A DNA stretch of 64,000 nt from Echinometra lucunter. Its lineage: Eukaryota > Echinodermata > Echinoidea > Camarodonta > Echinometridae. Each line of letters begins with the position of its first letter. Position 1 is the stretch's first letter. Under the pieces are notes generated by a model. The model did no database searches and had not been told where the DNA came from. It worked only from the letters and a program-made list of their open reading frames with translations. Of this stretch, positions 32,701 through 45,191 are shown piece after piece. The position numbers and the translations under genes are program-made. The DNA is taken from NCBI GenBank assembly GCA_029962745.1, contig CM057169.1, forward strand, positions 14,707,843 through 14,771,842, read 5' to 3'.

Positions 32701-35700
32701 TGTATATACAAAGATTAATTGCCTGTAAATTTTACTGGTTATTGTATTTGGGAGATGGATAAAATGAGAATTAAATTAGTGGGAAGTCCAAAGTCCATTG
32801 TTCCTAGCATGTTCACAGTTTGCACTATACACCAAGGTTTAAATTGGATTAGTGATTGCAGTGACGGGCAACTTCATTAGGGAGCTTATACACCATTGGT
32901 TGTAACAAGGAAGGACATGTACCATACATTGGTATTACAGTGAACAGCACCAAATGTCAAGCTATGGACACATTAGCTGTAATAGAAGTGGCATCTCTCC
33001 GATTTGAATGACAAATTCACTTAATTCACTTCATTAAATAATTAACAAACTTTATAGCATTCACTTGCACATGTACATGAAGTCGTGAATACTGTCAGAG
33101 TCAAAGTACTGAATGCGATTCTCTAATATTGCTGCATACTGACTAATATGTTCATGTAATTACATAATTAACTGGCCTTCTTTTAGTATCTCGCATTGTG
33201 GAGATAAAAGTACTTTCACCCACCACTGAGAGCATAAAATCACATTAACAGTTTTGCTAAGTTTACAAATGTAGGCCTAGAGCAATGAAGATTAAGTAAA
33301 TTCAATTCTACGCCATATAGAAAATCCAAGCATTGGGAAATTATGAAACTTGGATATTATGCCAACAGGAAGGGAAAAAATGACATTTTGTAGATTTATA
33401 TCTTACCATTAAACAGGAAGAGAGAGAGAGAGATGGAGACAGAGAGGTGGAGTGAGGGAAATACATGTACGTGTAGGTAGGGGTTCATCATGTACTGTAG
33501 CAGGTTGATAGATAGTTATCAGTTCCATTAAAACCACCTGACAGAATGTACTGATGGAGCTTACAATAAATTCATCATTCATGCATGTGTGATTACATGT
33601 ACTAGATAAATTAGAGATTCTTGGATGCGTATAGAACAATGTTTTTAACTTGTGCATTTCATTAACTTATGAGATACAAGAGACTGTAGAGATCCTCACA
33701 CAATGTATTGCTTGGGTTTAGAACTCTGTCTTTCTAGATTTCATGTACATGTACATGTACATATAGTAGCGATTGTCACAGAATGTATGACCGGTATTGT
33801 CTTTAACTTTTATACATTTCGTACATGCATGTACATGTACATGTATATGAAATTAGATACAGTAGAGATCATCAAAACTGTAAGTGAGGAGTTGAAAAAA
33901 CCCCCAATGGTTTACCTTGTACATGTACATTTTATACTTACACTGAGTTAACACATACTGTGGAGATCCTCAAAAAATGTATTGATGTGGTTGTAAATGT
34001 CTTTGACTTTAGATGAGATACATAGAGGTCCTTGTAAAATGTTTTGATGATGTTTAAAGGTAGGAGATCCCATTTGCAGCTCTAAAGTATTAAGATATGT
34101 GGATATGTGTTCAATTATAAGAGAATGATTATTAAAAACTTCTGTGAAAGAAAAATGGATTGTACATGGCTAACTAACTGAATAATTAACATTTTTGATA
34201 ACTCTGTACTTATTTCGGACCAAAATTTGTAGCAGATTTTTTTTTCGAGATAGTGCACAATGAAAGTATTCACGTTACATACAGCACAGCGCTGCTATTA
34301 TGCGGTACGTGTGGTGGCCGTGAGCTGCGGGCGGCTGAGCTAGCTAGCTAGCTGGCTTCGCTTCTGCCGGTGAGCTGATCCGACTTGCTTATTCAAGGAT
34401 GGTAGCCAGATTTCATTTTTGTATGACAGTATCAGAAGGGCATATCCTAAACCCCTGCCATGTTGTATGGATTTCCGAAGATTTTGCAAAAGGGATCTCC
34501 TACCTTTAAAGTGAACCGGTCACCTAAAAAAAAAAGAAAAAAAAATTGTACAGCAAGTAAATTTGAAATAACCCCCTAAAAACTTAAACCAACCTTTTTT
34601 AGGGGTTAATAGATAAAGAGTTTGAAGAAAAGGAAGAAAAACCGAAATATGTGTACATGTACATGTATGTAAGACCCTAATGAGCAGAGTTGAATGGCAG
34701 TTTGATTCCATAAACACCCTAATTCACAGGCTCTTTTATGCGTACATTGATTCGTCTGCACTCTTGCTTTTATTGAACTCGCAATATACATGTATGTTTA
34801 TTTATACATTTGTCAGTAACATTTGAAGCTCGTATCTTGAATACCGGTATGATAGTGACTTGAAACCCAAGAGCAAATTGTGATTTGTACACTTTAAACA
34901 ATGTTTGAATTTGTACATTTCATTCCAGTAGATACAATGCATGTACATGTAGATGGTTGACAATACTGGTATTCATTTTTGTATATCCCTCAGCTACCTG
35001 GCCACTATAGACCCCTATAACAATAGCCGCAATCCATGGTACCAACTCACCCTCGGAGCATATCAAAAGTGTACCTTTGACGTCACGAATGAGGACACGC
35101 CCTTTTGCCATGGCAATGAAACCTTTGCGCCAATGATGGATTCTCGAGGTGAAGGGGGATGGACATCTTTTATCATTGATGCGGTTCATTCTCTAGCTTT
35201 CAGCCTCCATGATATGCTGTATGAATGCAAAGGTAAGTTGTCTCTTCTCTCTAGACTAATGTTTCCGATGCAAAATGAAATTTGTCAACGGGGATGATAA
35301 AACCTTGAAATCCAAAACTGTTACATTTTGAGGCAGAAAAGAAACTACATGTACATGTAAATTTTCTTGTGTAATATTTTAATAGTGATGATTATTAGGT
35401 CAGTTGTAACATTATTTGTGCAGATAAAGGCCCTGTAACATAAAAAAAAACCAATCAATCTTGCGATTGATATCTACATGTATCGTAAGTCTATTGCTAA
35501 CCAGGTACTAAAGAGTTACAATTGATTGTAAGATTGGTTGTATCTCTTTATATTACAAGCCCCAGATGTGATTAAATTAGTGTATTATAAGGCATCACAT
35601 TACCCCTTGGCTACAAAATTGTGGGAAAAAAAGGATTTTCAGAAACAGACTAAATGTTTCATGCAATCTTTGACATTCTTTGACAATCTTTGACATTGCT

Positions 35701-38700
35701 TGACATCTGGTTTAGATTATAGCTACACTTATACCCTCTGTTGTTTTGAGATAAAAAGCTTGTTCAGGGGAGCGTTTCATGAAAGGACTTGTTGGATGTT
35801 TTATCCGACAAAGTCTGTTTTATCCGACAGTTGTCATAGTAACGATACTTCTCAGCCAATCAAAATCAAAGAAAGATGTCAGATCTGACAACTTGTCAGA
35901 CAGCAAATGTTGATGAAACGCTCCCCAGATATGCCGCGGTCAACCACCTAAAAAAAAAAGCTTGTCAACTATAAGTGAGTGGAAAATGGTTATGAGGTGA
36001 TGATGCAACAAACGTGCATACTCGATACAGAAATATTGATTGATTGATTTATTTATTTACCAACAACACATACAATACATTGCCTTCAGACAATGACATT
36101 AATGTACAGGAAAAAGAAAGACACTGGTTGGTAAAAGGGATCAGATAATAGCACATGTGCTAGTCAAGCCTGACCCCTAGCAAAAACAAATATTTCATTA
36201 ATAAGCTTAAACAAGCAGTAACTGAATTATCCTTACATTTGCTGCTGAAAATGATGATAGCAAATTAAGAATTACAGACAAAACAAAGTAATGTTACTAC
36301 ATCCAACATGCATACCGGGTAAACATATGCTCCCTTGCCATAAATATTGCAACACAGCCAAACTGCGTATGCATTTGTGAGCCTTAAGCCCTTCTGTATT
36401 CTGTGATTTTCCCTTTATAACCATTGAATGCTGTTGACCATTTGTGTACATCTTAAAAGGGGGAACCTGCTCCTCTCCGTCCTGAGAGCAGTAGACATCC
36501 TGACCCAGTCATGTCTGAAACAATGGAGAAGACAAAAGACCAAAGGAAACAAATGCCCATATTGGGAGGCTTGGGTTATCAGCAAACGAAACCATGATAC
36601 TCCCCCTTCATACCTCTTCCCAACCTGTTTACAAGGCTTGCACACAACCCTTGTAAGAAGACGATATCCATAATGTACCCAGAAAAGAGCGGAGGAAAAC
36701 AACCACGCCCATAAAATACAGATTTCTGTTGGCCCTTGCCAAGGCGTTGCCGGGGAGGATATGACCTGTGGTATGCTTTTAAGAGCTGTTTATAATATGT
36801 GAACAGTTCTTTATTAGGGCATTCACATTCTAAATTTTAGTCTAAATTCATACTGATATTCTGAAGCTGAACTTGAAGCAGTTTTGCACAGAGGATACAT
36901 TCCAATTCTTTACAGAGCTGTGTTTTATCTGGCATATATTTTACAAATAAAGGCTCGACATCGTCATGATGATTATCCATGGATATCCTGTACACCTCCA
37001 TTATATAAACATCTGCATGTATTTCCCTACTTTATGAAAATTACCACTCAGGCAACTAATGTACCATACAGAAATCTACCATTTTTACCATTACTTTGGA
37101 GGATAACGTATACGTTAGTTTCGCACAAATACACCGGCTCCTGGACAATTATTCCCTGTAGGAAAATATCTGATCAGAAATCTTCTCCATGCACAGATCG
37201 GTACTTCCCATAATGTCCAAGAAAATTGCATTTATTTACAATTTGGTTGAATTCTCCCTGCTGAATATTACACCAAAAGATACTGCATGAAAGTATGAGT
37301 GCATTTAAGTGTTTTTTTTTAATGAAATGATACCCTTTCTGAATTCCCAAAGATACCATTCAAAAGTTTTATTATACCTATTAGTTTGAATAATGTACAG
37401 TTTTCTGCTGAATACATTTATATTGGGTCATTATTCGTGAAGGTAATGGACAAGCATGTATGGCCACTTCCCCTGACTATGTAAATGCATTTGTTTCTAA
37501 ATGATATTTTTTTGTTCTAATATGTATAGGATTTTGCTTTATGCCAGTATACTGATTACCAAGGAATTCAGTACTTTACAGAATATTTTTTAGTATACAG
37601 TGTATGATCAGTAAATTTACTACTGAATATAATATATGAAGAGTTTGAATACAAAAGCCAACATATCCTTTCTGTCAAACTGAGATACAGTATTTGCAAT
37701 TAAAGATAAAGGAAAATAAAGAGAATAATGAGAAAATATGCTACTTTTGATCATAACTTCAACAATGTGCCTTTACATGTAATGAGCAATATATCATCTG
37801 AAAAGTATTATTTTGTACTATGTGATGGTGACCTTACATGTACTTCAGAATTTTCAAAAATGGCATTGATCTGCTTTTGCATATAAACTCTTCATGTTCG
37901 CATCATGGTTTTACTTCGAACCATCGGGTGATCACATTCATGTCACGTTGTTGTATTACATGGAATTTCATGAATGGTAGGCCATAAATATACAAGTGTC
38001 AGGTCCATTTTGCCTGACAGTGACACGCACTACAGCAAATCTGAGGTACATGTGTACATGTAGCTTACTTCTCGAACACTACACTTCATAGATAAGAGGG
38101 GTGTATTTTAGGAACATATACATGTTCATCCTACCTTTTAGGAATTTAGGGTCTCTTATTCTTAAAATGCTGTTCAACACATGACGTGATCACCAGATGG
38201 TTCGAAGTAAGCCTCTACATGTACGTGTTTTCTAATATATTCAATAATTAGACAAATATTTTCTGCTCAATTTTTCTACAGGATCAACCTGCCCTGGGGC
38301 TAATGCCACTATACTGAATACTGAAGAATTTTTTCAGTATGTCAAGAATGTTACATTCCCTGGTCTTACGAACCCTGCATTCCGCTTTGACGAGAATGGC
38401 AACCCACTGGCTCAGTATTTCGTCAACAACCTCCAGGTAAAATAATGTTGCAGTAGATTTACCATTTTTAAACTTGCCATCAAATCTTTGACAGAAGGCG
38501 CATTCACACACAAGAGGAACTGAAATTTGAATCGCGATTCAAATCGCAATCCAAATTTCACTTTCATCGCGACTGTTCACACGCAGGGAAAGATTGAAAT
38601 TTGAATCGTGATTGTAGTCGCGATTCATATTTTGATTTTTTTACCATTCACACACACACACCAAGGAAGGAACTGAAACTGGCAGGAAAGCCCACAAACT

Positions 38701-41700
38701 TTTCCGCTTAAACTTCTTTTAACACGATCTCGACAGGGGATTATACTTTCAACCACACATGACCCTCCAGCACAAAACGTCCAATAAGTCGCAACGAGAG
38801 TTTTAGAGTAAACGGCTAACATAGAGAATTTGGGGTTAAAAAGTTGATCATAGGTTTTTATATTTCCTTGTAGTTCATTTATTGATCTACCATCTGACCA
38901 AATTTTAGGGCCATCTGCATTGTATAAATGTGTTTTTTAAAATATGAAATTACCATGGGAAGGGGGGAGGAATATCAATATAAATGTCTGCCAGCATGCT
39001 GGCCAAAACCTTCACATTAAAATGTGTACATTATGCAGAAGTTATTCATACTCTGGCTTTCAAAATCTTTAGAAGTTTGAACCTAATCTGATAATCCCTT
39101 CATAGCGACTTCTAGGGAGTTCTCATTCACCCTTTTGATGAGACAGACAATAGGAATATGCCACTCATGAATGGTCACTCCTTTTTACATCCTGTTTTCT
39201 CTATTATTCTGGTGATTAGCCTGTCTGACACGCTCTCATTCTCATTGTAATTTCAAAGGGTTTGCATGGTCCCGACAAGGCGATCTATATCATTCAAAAG
39301 CTGAGAGTCCTGGGGGGTGTTTCATAAAGCTGTTCGTAAGTTACGAACGACTTTACGCACGACTGGTGATACCTTCTTGTGCTACATGTAAATGAATGAG
39401 AATCTGATTAGCACCCAAGAACATGTTCCAGTCGTTCGTAAAGTCGTTCATAACTTACGAACAGCTTTATGAAACACCCCCCTGGCAAGCTTTCAAACTA
39501 TGTTGAAATAAAGAAATGCCAAATTTCCGACTTGGTCATTTTGTGGTGCAGGGTCACATACGCTGATATTCTGATTTTATGTACTAGTAAATGGAATGCT
39601 GAATTAATCAGCAATGTCGGTAAGCATTTTATACATACATAGGGTAAAAAAACTTATGATACACTTTATAGAATTCCAAGTTTATCTCATATAATTTGTG
39701 TTAAATCCTTTCATGAAAATACATGTGTATTGTATTATCCTGTTGAGCACGATTTGATTTTGCTATAACACATATTTTCCATAGACCCAGCCTGAGTTAT
39801 GTCAGGCATAGTATTCAACAGGTTAAAGGAAATGTTTTCTGTATGTTAACCAGTTGAACACTAAACCTGAGATACTATATACGCCAATATTTTCGCGTAC
39901 AGATATTTTCGCGAATCACAGGCTCATAGACATTTTCGCGAGTTGTTAATTTCGCGAGCGCAAGAGCAGGACTTGCAGTAAACTTATCTGTACATGAAAG
40001 AGGCATATCGGCAGATCCGGAGGATTCATTTTTTGATTGTTTTTTGCCAATACCATCACACTCGTAGCTTGCGATAAACAAAAAAAGCTGTCATAAAACC
40101 CCTGATATCTTAATTTATAGCGCGTTTTCGGCGACTCTCTTTCTTACCACCCCACTAAAGCCTGCATGCTTTGGAAAAATGGCACCGATTCCGCATTTTT
40201 GGTAGCAGAATTGGGCTTCTTACAGGGGTTTTGGAGGTGACCATGTACGGAGCTAACTTGTGTGAGTGACAATTTCTCTGTGTGTTATTATATGCTACAC
40301 ATGGAGAGGACAGAGGTAAAGCAAATTTACGTGTGGATATTTTTGCATGTTGTTAAATTTGCGATAAGTGAGTGATTCGCGAAATTCGCGAAAATAAAAC
40401 CACTGCGAAAATTTCAGCTCATACAGTATACCAAAAATAAATCATGTTCCATAGGTTAAGCCATCAAACATCACATTTTCCCTGAAAGCTTGGTTCTTTA
40501 AAGGTAGCCTGTCCCTTTTGTAGAGGTGTTGTGGCTCAGTGGATAAGTCTCCGAACCGCAAGGTCCGGGGTTCGAATCCCTGCCACGGCACTAATGTCCA
40601 TTGGCAAGATATGAATCTACATTTGCCACATCTTTCGGATGGTGATGTTAAAGGTTGGTCACAGATGTAAATAATCATATTTGATTGATACACATCTGTA
40701 AAAACCCAATTCAACAACAACAACATGCTGACCTAATTCTGAAAGTTCCTTGACTCTGTCATTTGAGAGAGAAAGGCTATATTACCTATCCCTGAAATTT
40801 AAAAAGTGTGAAATTCAGTTTTAAGGAAATAATCTTTGATAATTTATCAGAGCTTATTTTTTTCGTACCACGAAAGAAAGATCTGAAGATTCGAAATTTA
40901 GTTTGACCGTTTGTGAGAATATTTGTAGCTCCCTCAGACGCAAGATAGCACACAACAAAAGGATTCACATTACAAGCGCTGCTATAATTATTTATGGTAC
41001 GTGTGGTGGCCGCACGTGCACGCTGCACGGTTGAGCTAGCTAGCTAGCTGGCTGCGTTACATATCCAAGGTACTGCCAGTGAGCTGATCTGACTGCAAGG
41101 TTGGTAGCCAGATTTTCATTTTATATTAATAACATATGACCGTAAGATTAAATAAACAGTATCAGAAGGGCATATCCTAAACTCATGCCAAGTTGTATGG
41201 ATTTTCATAGATTTTGCAAAAGGGATGGGCTACCTTTAAAACCAGATTTGTTGTTTTTCTTCCAATTCTCAGGAAGCTGATGGAGTGTATGCATTCAAAG
41301 AAGTCGGGAGCTGGGACCCTGTGCAGAAATTTGATTGGACCGGTGAAATCATTTGGTCAAGCGAGGGCGTGAGTCCGGTTTCTCGCTGCTCAGCAGACTG
41401 TCCCCCTGGGTCTTATATCACCAGGGAATCTGTAACGTGTTGTTGGGATTGTGTGAGATGTGAAGGTATGATATTACGGTAGTCTTGTATATTTATGTTT
41501 GATATCTTGTTACATATTAAGCTTATACTACTTAAGGCACGTGGATGGCTCTAAAAATGGTGTAGGCCATGGACACTTTAGCTGTCAGCAAGGAAAAGAA
41601 CAGGAAAGAAAAAAAGTTCATAGCACAAATAAGTCTTTGATCACGGGCCACTTTATCTTGATAGACGACATGGCTTGTGTCTACATTTCCTCTCAAGTGG

Positions 41701-44700
41701 ATGTGTCAAATACTTGATGATTATGATAATAACTGGGGGGTGTTTCCCAAATAGTCAAGTTGGACTTAAAGTCGCCTTGAATTCCAAGTTGGGTGCTGTA
41801 TATTACGAATCACCACATTGGTCAGATCATGCTCAGGGGACGTGCGCTATTGGGAAGTCATTCAATGAGATTATGTGTTAAATGCTGGATGGGCATTAGG
41901 GCTTACGCGTGACTTTTAAGTCCAACTCAACTCTCTGTGAAAAACCCCCTTGGGTTTTTATGAATGCTTTGTAATTAATGTACTTGTATGCCCTAGTCTT
42001 TTGTAAATAATTCAGTACTGTTATATTTTTTTTGCGATTGTTGAATTTAATTTGATAAATTTGTAAAGAATTTGAAAAATAAACTGTTTATATATGAAAA
42101 TGGCTATTTTTAAGACAGATATTATAATGCTCATATTCTGTACAAGGCTTTAGTATTAATTTTTTATGATTATGATGTCATGATTTTTCTTCCTGCTGTT
42201 CAGAGGGCAGCATTAGCACTGCAATGAACTCTGAATTCTGCAGTCCTTGCGCCGATGGAGAACGTACCAATGCAAACCAGACCGCTTGCATCTTGAAACC
42301 GATACAGTATCTGCAATGGACTGATCCATTCACTATCGCGCTGAGCATCTGTGCTATACTGAGCTTCGTGGCTGTAATCTTGTGCTTTGGCGTGTACGTC
42401 CGATATCGCCACACGCCTACCATTAAAGCCACAAGTACGGAGCTGAGCTACATCCTTTTGACTGCCATCACGACGACTCTTGTCTGTATATTCCTTTACC
42501 TGTCAAGGCCTACAGATCTCATGTGCAACTTACAGGTTAGAATTATTTATGATTCACTTATCAAGTCAGTCTCTCACTTTGCCTTTCTCTCTTCCTCCTG
42601 CTCTCCCTCCCTGTCTCTCTCTCTCTCTCCCGCCTTTCCTACCCTTTTTCTCTCATACTGTCTTTCTGTCTTGTTTCCTTTCTTAGTCTCTGAAACGAGA
42701 ACTTCTTGTGACACCTTCACTTAAGGCACATTCCTATGCATGCCATATTTTGTTCTGCAGGTGTGTATTTTTCAAAGTCTCTCTGTCTCTTTCTTTTAAA
42801 CGGCTTCCTTCCATTGCGGAAGTTAAATGTATAGGGGGAAAGAAGCAGCTTCCTTATTTCCATTGCGGCAATTACATGTATAGGAGGAAACATTTGGGGG
42901 TTTTTTGCGGTTAAAAAAAAAAAAGTATATATTTTTTTTCAAGAGATTATTTTTATGCATGCATCTACCTCCTAAACAAAAGTGTCTTTTTAAAAGGTTT
43001 TACTTAAACCTTGCAAGATAGATTGTGTCCACATATCTGTATTAAAAATACACAAGCAAGATGCATATTGAAGTACGCATAGTTCATCATTGGAGATGCT
43101 TAGAAATGATAATCCTTGAAGTTTGAATTCATTATAACATTTGTCTCTCTTATTGTGATGATCTCTGTTGCAGATAAGTCTCCTTGGCTGCAGTTTTGCT
43201 CTTTATGTTGCTACCCTCCTGACAAAGACCAATCGGATCTCCAGAATCTTCAACCGTAAGCTGTCTCAGGGCAGACCGTCTATGTTCCTCAACATCAAGG
43301 TATCAACCTTCATATGTGACATAACCAATTTTATGTTACCATGTGTTTGTTTAATTTGATTATAAGCTTACTATATTTTATTTCTTATACAGAGTAAAAG
43401 ATTACATGATATAGGTTTGCATCCCACCGCTGCCACCACTGAAGTATTAAGAGACCAGACAGCAGTCTTGAAACTTAAAGCTCTATATTTAAAGGCCACC
43501 ACCCATTATACGATCCAACTGCACCTCAATTATTGAAGGAATCATATTTTTCATTGAATATGAGATTTAAGCAAGTATCAAGAGACAAGACAACAGTCTT
43601 TAATTTCAAGCTCTATATCTAAAGGCCATTGCACATTGTACTGACTGCAACCCGATCATGGAAGAAATCATATTTTTCATTGAATATGAGATTTAAACAT
43701 GACGTGGGTTTGCATCCCACAGCTGCCACCATTGAAGTATCAAGAGACAAGACAACAGTCTTTAATTTAAAGCTCTATATCTAAAGGCCACCCCACGCCA
43801 TACTGACTGCTACCAGATTATGGAAGAAATCATATTTTTTATTGAATATGAAATTTAAACCAGCAAAATTATCCCTATTGGAGTCTGGAATAATATTGTG
43901 AATGCTAAATCAATATTATGGTTCACTGCAAGCCTTTTAGGCAAAGTAAAGGCTTCCAGTCGTAGACAATCGCAAAACATGTGCAAAACTACATGACATC
44001 ACTGCAACTTGCAATCGATTTCGCCTTTTGTTCTACAAGGAGGCTCGCATTAGCACAGAATTTCGATTTTAGTATTCATGCCACTATTGAGAAGGTTGAA
44101 AATTAAGATTTAACATGTTTGAATTTGCCTCTAAAGTGCTTACAAAAATATTTTTAAAATAGGATCGCATACCAATCACATAGTGTGCAGTGAGTTTAAG
44201 ACACAATTGTGAGAACCAAGAATCAAGCATTTACTCAATAAAACAGCTCAGTAGTGGTTGTTCCTTCAGAGATATGCAAACAATATCTGAATAATTAATG
44301 CTAAAGCTTAGAAACAGCATAATATTGAGATGCAGAAGTTGAATATAGCTGAACTAAATGTGAAACTGCACAAAAGGAGAAAATTGTAAGACTATGTATA
44401 TTATACCTTGTAGTTGTTCAGAAGAAGGTCAGAGTAGATACAGTTTTGTATATTGAAATCTGTTGCTTGAATCTTAATTTGGGTGATGCAAAACATCCAG
44501 TTTGGCTTGGTTTTGCATGAAATTTAAAGAATTTTAAGCAATTTCCACCACAAACAAAGGTAATGAACATGTACATGCACCTTAAACTCTATTCGTGCTT
44601 ACTGGTACATATATGTTTGTCTTAAACAATAGCAGGAGTCACCTGAAAATCATTTACAAAGAGCATCTACTTTCCTACAAATGAGCAGGGAAAGCGTAGT

Positions 44701-45154
44701 GGCTTAGATTAACATGCATTATTGACTTTGACTAACAAAAACAAGTACACAGTCCGAAATACCCTATATGCTTTTAATTGCAATACATGTATGCAGTCGC
44801 ATATACCATCTTATACTCATTTTATACCTAGATAATTCACACTTTTTTATTATGAACTGCTCATGTATTTCTTTTCTCTTGCTCAGTACCAAGTGATGTT
44901 TGTGATGGTGATCGTCTTGGTGCAAGCCTGTCTTCAGGTTCTTGTCAGTCAGGTGTTCCCTCCTCAAGCAGTCTATGACTACTCTCCGCCTAAGGTTACC
45001 AACTTGGTCTGCAAGAACAACATCCTCAGTTCCATCCTGGCTTTCAGTAAGTCCTCTTATTAGAATTCCCCCCTATTCACTGTGGATCAAAACCCTGTAC
45101 TGGCACATCGTTCGGAGTAGACTTATCTGATTTGTATGTGTACATACACTCTAA

Positions 45155-45191
<37 letters not shown>

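Larger units (their letters stand above)
29864..34993. other. Receptor intron 4 (5.1 kb)
   Basis: The longest intron: a poly-T/G stretch (30400-30505), a TA-flanked MITE (31009-31539), an element at 32200-32625, degenerate repeats (33535-34050) and a 19-bp-TIR element (34053-34510). Remaining sequence is AT-rich with no exon. Confidence 0.65.
35233..38281. other. Receptor intron 5 (3.0 kb)
   Basis: Two MITEs at 35429-35563 and 35767-35926, a tgattgattgatttatttat tail-like run at 36037-36060 (possible inverse LINE end), then unassigned AT-rich DNA to exon 6. No exon is missing from the frame. Confidence 0.6.

Noticed and set aside
36428..36702. Overlapping 80-95-codon frames on both strands in intron 5
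   Set aside because: Both cannot be real and neither shows a domain or splice context; the receptor frame skips this region cleanly.
40518..40600. tRNA gene
   Set aside because: Box A and B are good, but there is no closed acceptor stem and the sequence runs into a SINE body with a CAA tail.
42536..42724. Continuation of exon 8 beyond 42535
   Set aside because: The frame stays open into Ser/Leu/Pro repeats from a CT-rich intron; the gt at 42536 and the TM3 match of exon 9 fix the border.
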